Source: Viridibacillus sp050279675
GTDB lineage: Bacteria; Bacillota; Bacilli; Bacillales_A; Planococcaceae
Length of the DNA stretch: 64,000 nucleotides
NCBI RefSeq assembly: GCF_050279675.1
Contig: NZ_JBNNUK010000001.1
Location: 620,001-684,000 of the forward strand
Direction: 5' to 3'
The notes under the pieces were generated by a model that had not been told where the DNA came from, searched no databases, and saw only the letters and a list, made by a program, of their open reading frames with translations. The position numbers and the translations under genes were made by a program. Of this stretch, positions 62,025 through 64,000 are shown in pieces. Position 1 is the first letter of the stretch; every line of letters begins with the position of its first letter.

Positions 62025-62087
62025 AGTTTTATCAAAAATACATTAAAGACTTACAGTATCTCTAGTTCTATAATTATTCTGGAGGTG
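62025..62087 (+). repeat. duplicated leader element, copy A
   Basis: Starts AGTTTTATCA, continues with CATTA-AGACTT-CAGT and, 11 bases later, TATAATT, ending in GGAGGTG. It lies directly before the 68-residue gene. Copy B (62332-62395) has the same blocks at the same spacing. Confidence 0.8.
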
Positions 62088-62091
62088 CTTC

Positions 62092-62298
62092 GTGGACATA
62101 CTTGGTTCTAATTTTGATAACAGTGTTATAAATGAAATGGCTAGTCAATTCGGTGTTTATCTAAGTATTTTGGTGATTGGGCTTTTAGTATTGGTATTTT
62201 TGTTTAAGATGTTAAAAGTGCCGGATAAATATGCCGGAATATTAACAGCTGTGTTCTTTCTGATAATCGCATACAAATTAATAATGATCACATCTTAA
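62092..62298 (+). CDS. small two-helix membrane protein
   Basis: A 68-residue protein with two hydrophobic helices (about residues 20-42, SQFGVYLSILVIGLLVLVFL, and 48-66) joined by KMLKVPDKY. GTG 62092 follows GGAGGTGCTT. The size and topology fit a holin-like or other small phage membrane protein, but no family is recognised. Its leader is duplicated ahead of the next small gene. Confidence 0.55.
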   Translation: MDILGSNFDNSVINEMASQFGVYLSILVIGLLVLVFLFKMLKVPDKYAGILTAVFFLIIAYKLIMITS

Positions 62299-62331
62299 TG
62301 ATGTGGCTTTTTATATGTCTGTAAACTTACT

Positions 62332-62395
62332 AGTTTTATCAGATATGCATTACAGACTTGCAGTCTTCTACAACATATAATTGTTGTTGGAGGTG
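62332..62395 (+). repeat. duplicated leader element, copy B
   Basis: AGTTTTATCA (62332-62341), CATTA-AGACTT-CAGT, an 11-base gap, TATAATT (from 62376), then GGAGGTG. It matches copy A at most positions over about 63 bases and precedes the 51-residue gene. Confidence 0.8.
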
Positions 62396-62404
62396 GCTGA
62401 TAGA

Positions 62405-62560
62405 ATGCAAAAAGATCCAGAAGAAGTAATCACTAAAACAAATGTATCTTCCTCAGGAAAGAAGTTAAGTAGTGGTAATGAAAAGACTCCTAAGAGACGT
62501 AAAGATAGATTTTCGTGGAAATTCGATGATGTGGCGTTCATTAAAAATAATAACGAGTAA
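62405..62560 (+). CDS. small basic hypothetical protein
   Basis: A 51-residue soluble protein: MQKDPEEVITKTNVSSSGKK, then EKTPKRRKDRFSWKFDDVAF and an Asn-rich end. GGAGGTGG at 62389-62396 precedes ATG 62405 at good spacing, and it carries the same leader as the gene before it, so it is probably expressed. No family is recognised. It ends six bases before the inverted terminase fragment. Confidence 0.5.
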   Translation: MQKDPEEVITKTNVSSSGKKLSSGNEKTPKRRKDRFSWKFDDVAFIKNNNE

Positions 62561-62565
62561 GTACC

Positions 62566-62982
62566 CTATGAGTGCCTTTTATTTTGCTTTGACACAAACG
62601 AATGCCTAGCTGACCAAAACTTACCTTTAGCAACCTTCACCCAGTAGTCAATCTCTTCATGTTGCTTGGCGTGTTCTTCAATTAGATAGATATTTCCTTT
62701 ATCGTCAATACCCATCACTACAATGGACCCAAAGTGTTCATAACCCCAGTCAACGCCAGATAAATATTTAACGATATTTACTTTCTTAAATTGTTCTGCA
62801 GTCATGTAATGAACATCCTTTCTGAAATCCTTATAGATAACACCTTCGGCAGATACCCATTGACCATGAATATCTCTGTCCGTGAACATTCCTGTTGGAG
62901 TTGATGCAATAATACTCTCGACATACTCAGGATCTAAAAAGATATTATCGAACAGTGTGAAATGAAATGCTCGAATGTTCAA
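62566..62982 (-). pseudogene. terL: phage terminase large subunit, internal fragment, inverted
   Basis: About 115 codons of the nuclease domain of a PBSX-type large terminase: FDNIFLDPEYVESIIASTPT, GQWVSAEGVIYKDF and SGVDWGYEHFGSIVVMGID (with the first metal aspartate) followed by NIYLIEEHAKQHEEIDYWV. The ATPase part is missing, and after WVKVAKGK the frame no longer looks like terminase. It is on the minus strand, opposite to xpf and the tail gene, so it was inverted as well as cut. It cannot package DNA. Confidence 0.83.
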
Positions 62983-63947
62983 ACGGCCACTATCTCGGCA
63001 AGGAAACAGAAAGCTGGCTAATTAAAGCACTACCATTGAAGTCATTGTTGACTCAACGTTTAATCTTGCCACCTAGCCATACGTCTAACGATAACAAACA
63101 AGGAAAAGCCGAAACAGTCATGAAACATTACGTCAATAATAACGCTGTTAATCCAGTAGATATAAAGCGTAAATTTCCGAACTTAGTCATTGCACCTGAT
63201 TTACAACGAGGAGATACAATTAGCCGTAGTGCTAGGTTTGATATACTCTCAGAAGAGTTAATAGCTATATCCCTGTTAAGCGGTTTAGGTTGGAATATTA
63301 TCGTAGTCATCAAGAATAAGCAGTTTGTGTTTGATATACAAGTTGGGGTTAATAGAGTAGCAACTCAGCGTATTAATCCACCTGTAATTTGTAGTCCTGA
63401 ATACAACTCACTTGAATCAATGAGCTACACAGAATCTTTTTTAAATTATAAAAATATGGCGTATGTTGCAGGGCAAGGTGAAGGAATAGAACGCCGTGTT
63501 ATTACTTTAGGTGACAACACAGCAGGCTATGATAGATATGAATTATTTGTTGATGCAAGGGACGTAGAAGAAACTATGCAACAAGATGGTGTGGACGAAG
63601 AAGGCAATGAAACAGCCGAAGATGTACCACGTCTGGTTGAAGATATAGTTAAAGACCTTACTGATCGTGGTGAAGAAAAGCTATCCGAACATGTTCAAGA
63701 AATTTACATGGAAGGTCAGATTCTAACTAAATCACAGTTCAAATATGAAAAGGATTGGGATTTAGGGGACATCACAACCGAACAATATAAAGAGTGGGGC
63801 ATAACAATAAATGCTCGAATCACTGAAGTAAAAGAGATATACGAAGTGTCTGGAAAGCGCATCGAGGTAGCATTCGATAATGATAAGCCAACATTTATAT
63901 CTTTGTTAAAACGTGAATTAAAGCAACTGAAGAAGGATTTAAAATGA
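62967..63947 (+). pseudogene. Gp37-like (ReqiPepy6-type) phage tail protein, 5' truncated
   Basis: A siphovirus Gp37-like protein, a family found among tail/baseplate genes. From ETESWLIKALPLKSLL onward it matches the family: LPPSHTSNDNKQGKAETVMK, VNPVDIKRKFPNLVIAPD, YKNMAYVAGQGEGIERRV, YELFVDARDVEE and FKYEKDWDLGDITTEQYKEW. Roughly the first 80 residues of a complete member are missing; the ten or so residues before residue 12 come from the junction with the inverted terminase piece, and ATG 62967 has no ribosome site. The C terminus is intact. Confidence 0.8.
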
Positions 63948-63992
63948 TGAGCCTAATGGCTTTTTTATTTTGGAGAAAAGTAGGTGGGTGTA

Positions 63993-64000
63993 TTGGAAGA
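63993..64000 (+). CDS. start of a following phage gene (cut by the window end)
   Basis: TAGGTGGG at 63981-63988 followed by TTG 63993 looks like a ribosome site and start codon. Only two full codons are visible, so the product cannot be named; in related prophages another tail gene follows. Confidence 0.3.

Larger units (their letters stand above)
58376..64000. mobile_element. decayed prophage remnant downstream of glnA
   Basis: From here to the window end the content is phage-derived or unknown: an attachment-like repeat cluster, an orphan nuclease-like gene, a truncated integrase, small phage genes, xtrA, an unknown membrane protein, xpf, a piece of the terminase large subunit and a truncated Gp37-like tail gene. 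Gene order is broken: no repressor, replication, portal or capsid genes, and the terminase piece is inverted. The right end is outside the window. Confidence 0.85.

Noticed and set aside
62566..62982. Invertible segment (phase-variable terL)
   Set aside because: No inverted repeats were found at the two ends, and both the terminase piece and the tail gene lack large parts that inversion could not restore.

Overview
The window is chromosomal DNA of a low-GC, endospore-forming Bacillales bacterium. Gene order and protein sequences follow the Bacillus subtilis polC-to-glnA segment closely. Several departures (no dapG, a korAB pair after spoVS, a nucleoside ABC operon after the GntR gene, glpD behind mutSL) point to the Lysinibacillus/Solibacillus/Viridibacillus side of the family Planococcaceae. 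That assignment is inference from gene order and remembered sequences, not a search. dpaA/dpaB, spoVS, cotE and spoIIIE/ftsK mark it as a spore former.

Layout. 1-6838: 3' end of polC, then the translation cluster rimP-nusA-rnpM-ylxQ-infB-ylxP-rbfA. 6885-12884: truB, ribF, rpsO, pnp, mlpA. 12921-16692: a sporulation/lysine segment, with a sigma-K-like promoter ahead of ymxH-dpaA-dpaB, then asd and dapA. 16770-20911: RNase J and the FtsK/SpoIIIE translocase. 21008-26634: GntR regulator and a BMP-type nucleoside ABC transporter. 26760-32841: ymfF-ymfH-ymfI-ymfJ-ymfK-rodZ-pgsA. 32975-38570: cinA, recA with a LexA box, rny, ymdB, spoVS. 38865-41529: 2-oxoacid:ferredoxin oxidoreductase korAB. 41591-42000: a 20-unit tandem repeat. 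42166-53987: miaB, ricA, cotE, mutS, mutL, glpD, a lysophospholipase-like hydrolase, miaA, hfq. 54047-58372: rhodanese, a divergent TRIC-type channel gene, ynbB and the GlnR-controlled glnRA operon. Almost everything is on the + strand and most transcription units end in clear intrinsic terminators.

From about 58376 to the window end the DNA changes to an AT-rich, decayed prophage inserted just downstream of glnA. It holds an attachment-site-like set of inverted repeats, an orphan gene with a PD-(D/E)XK signature, a tyrosine integrase cut down to its C-terminal half, an xtrA-xpf phage regulatory module with an unknown four-helix membrane protein inserted in it, two tiny genes with near-identical leaders, an inverted internal piece of the terminase large subunit, and a 5'-truncated Gp37-like tail gene. 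The repressor, replication and capsid genes are gone.

The items most worth a second look are the 21/19-bp tandem array between korB and miaB, the duplicated leader element downstream of the phage sigma-like factor, the membrane-protein cargo between xtrA and xpf, the orphan nuclease-like gene beside the attachment-like site, a probable CTG start and polyserine tail in CotE, and an alanine in place of a metal-binding histidine in the RNase J gene. I found no complete novel multi-gene defence or biosynthetic system in this window.
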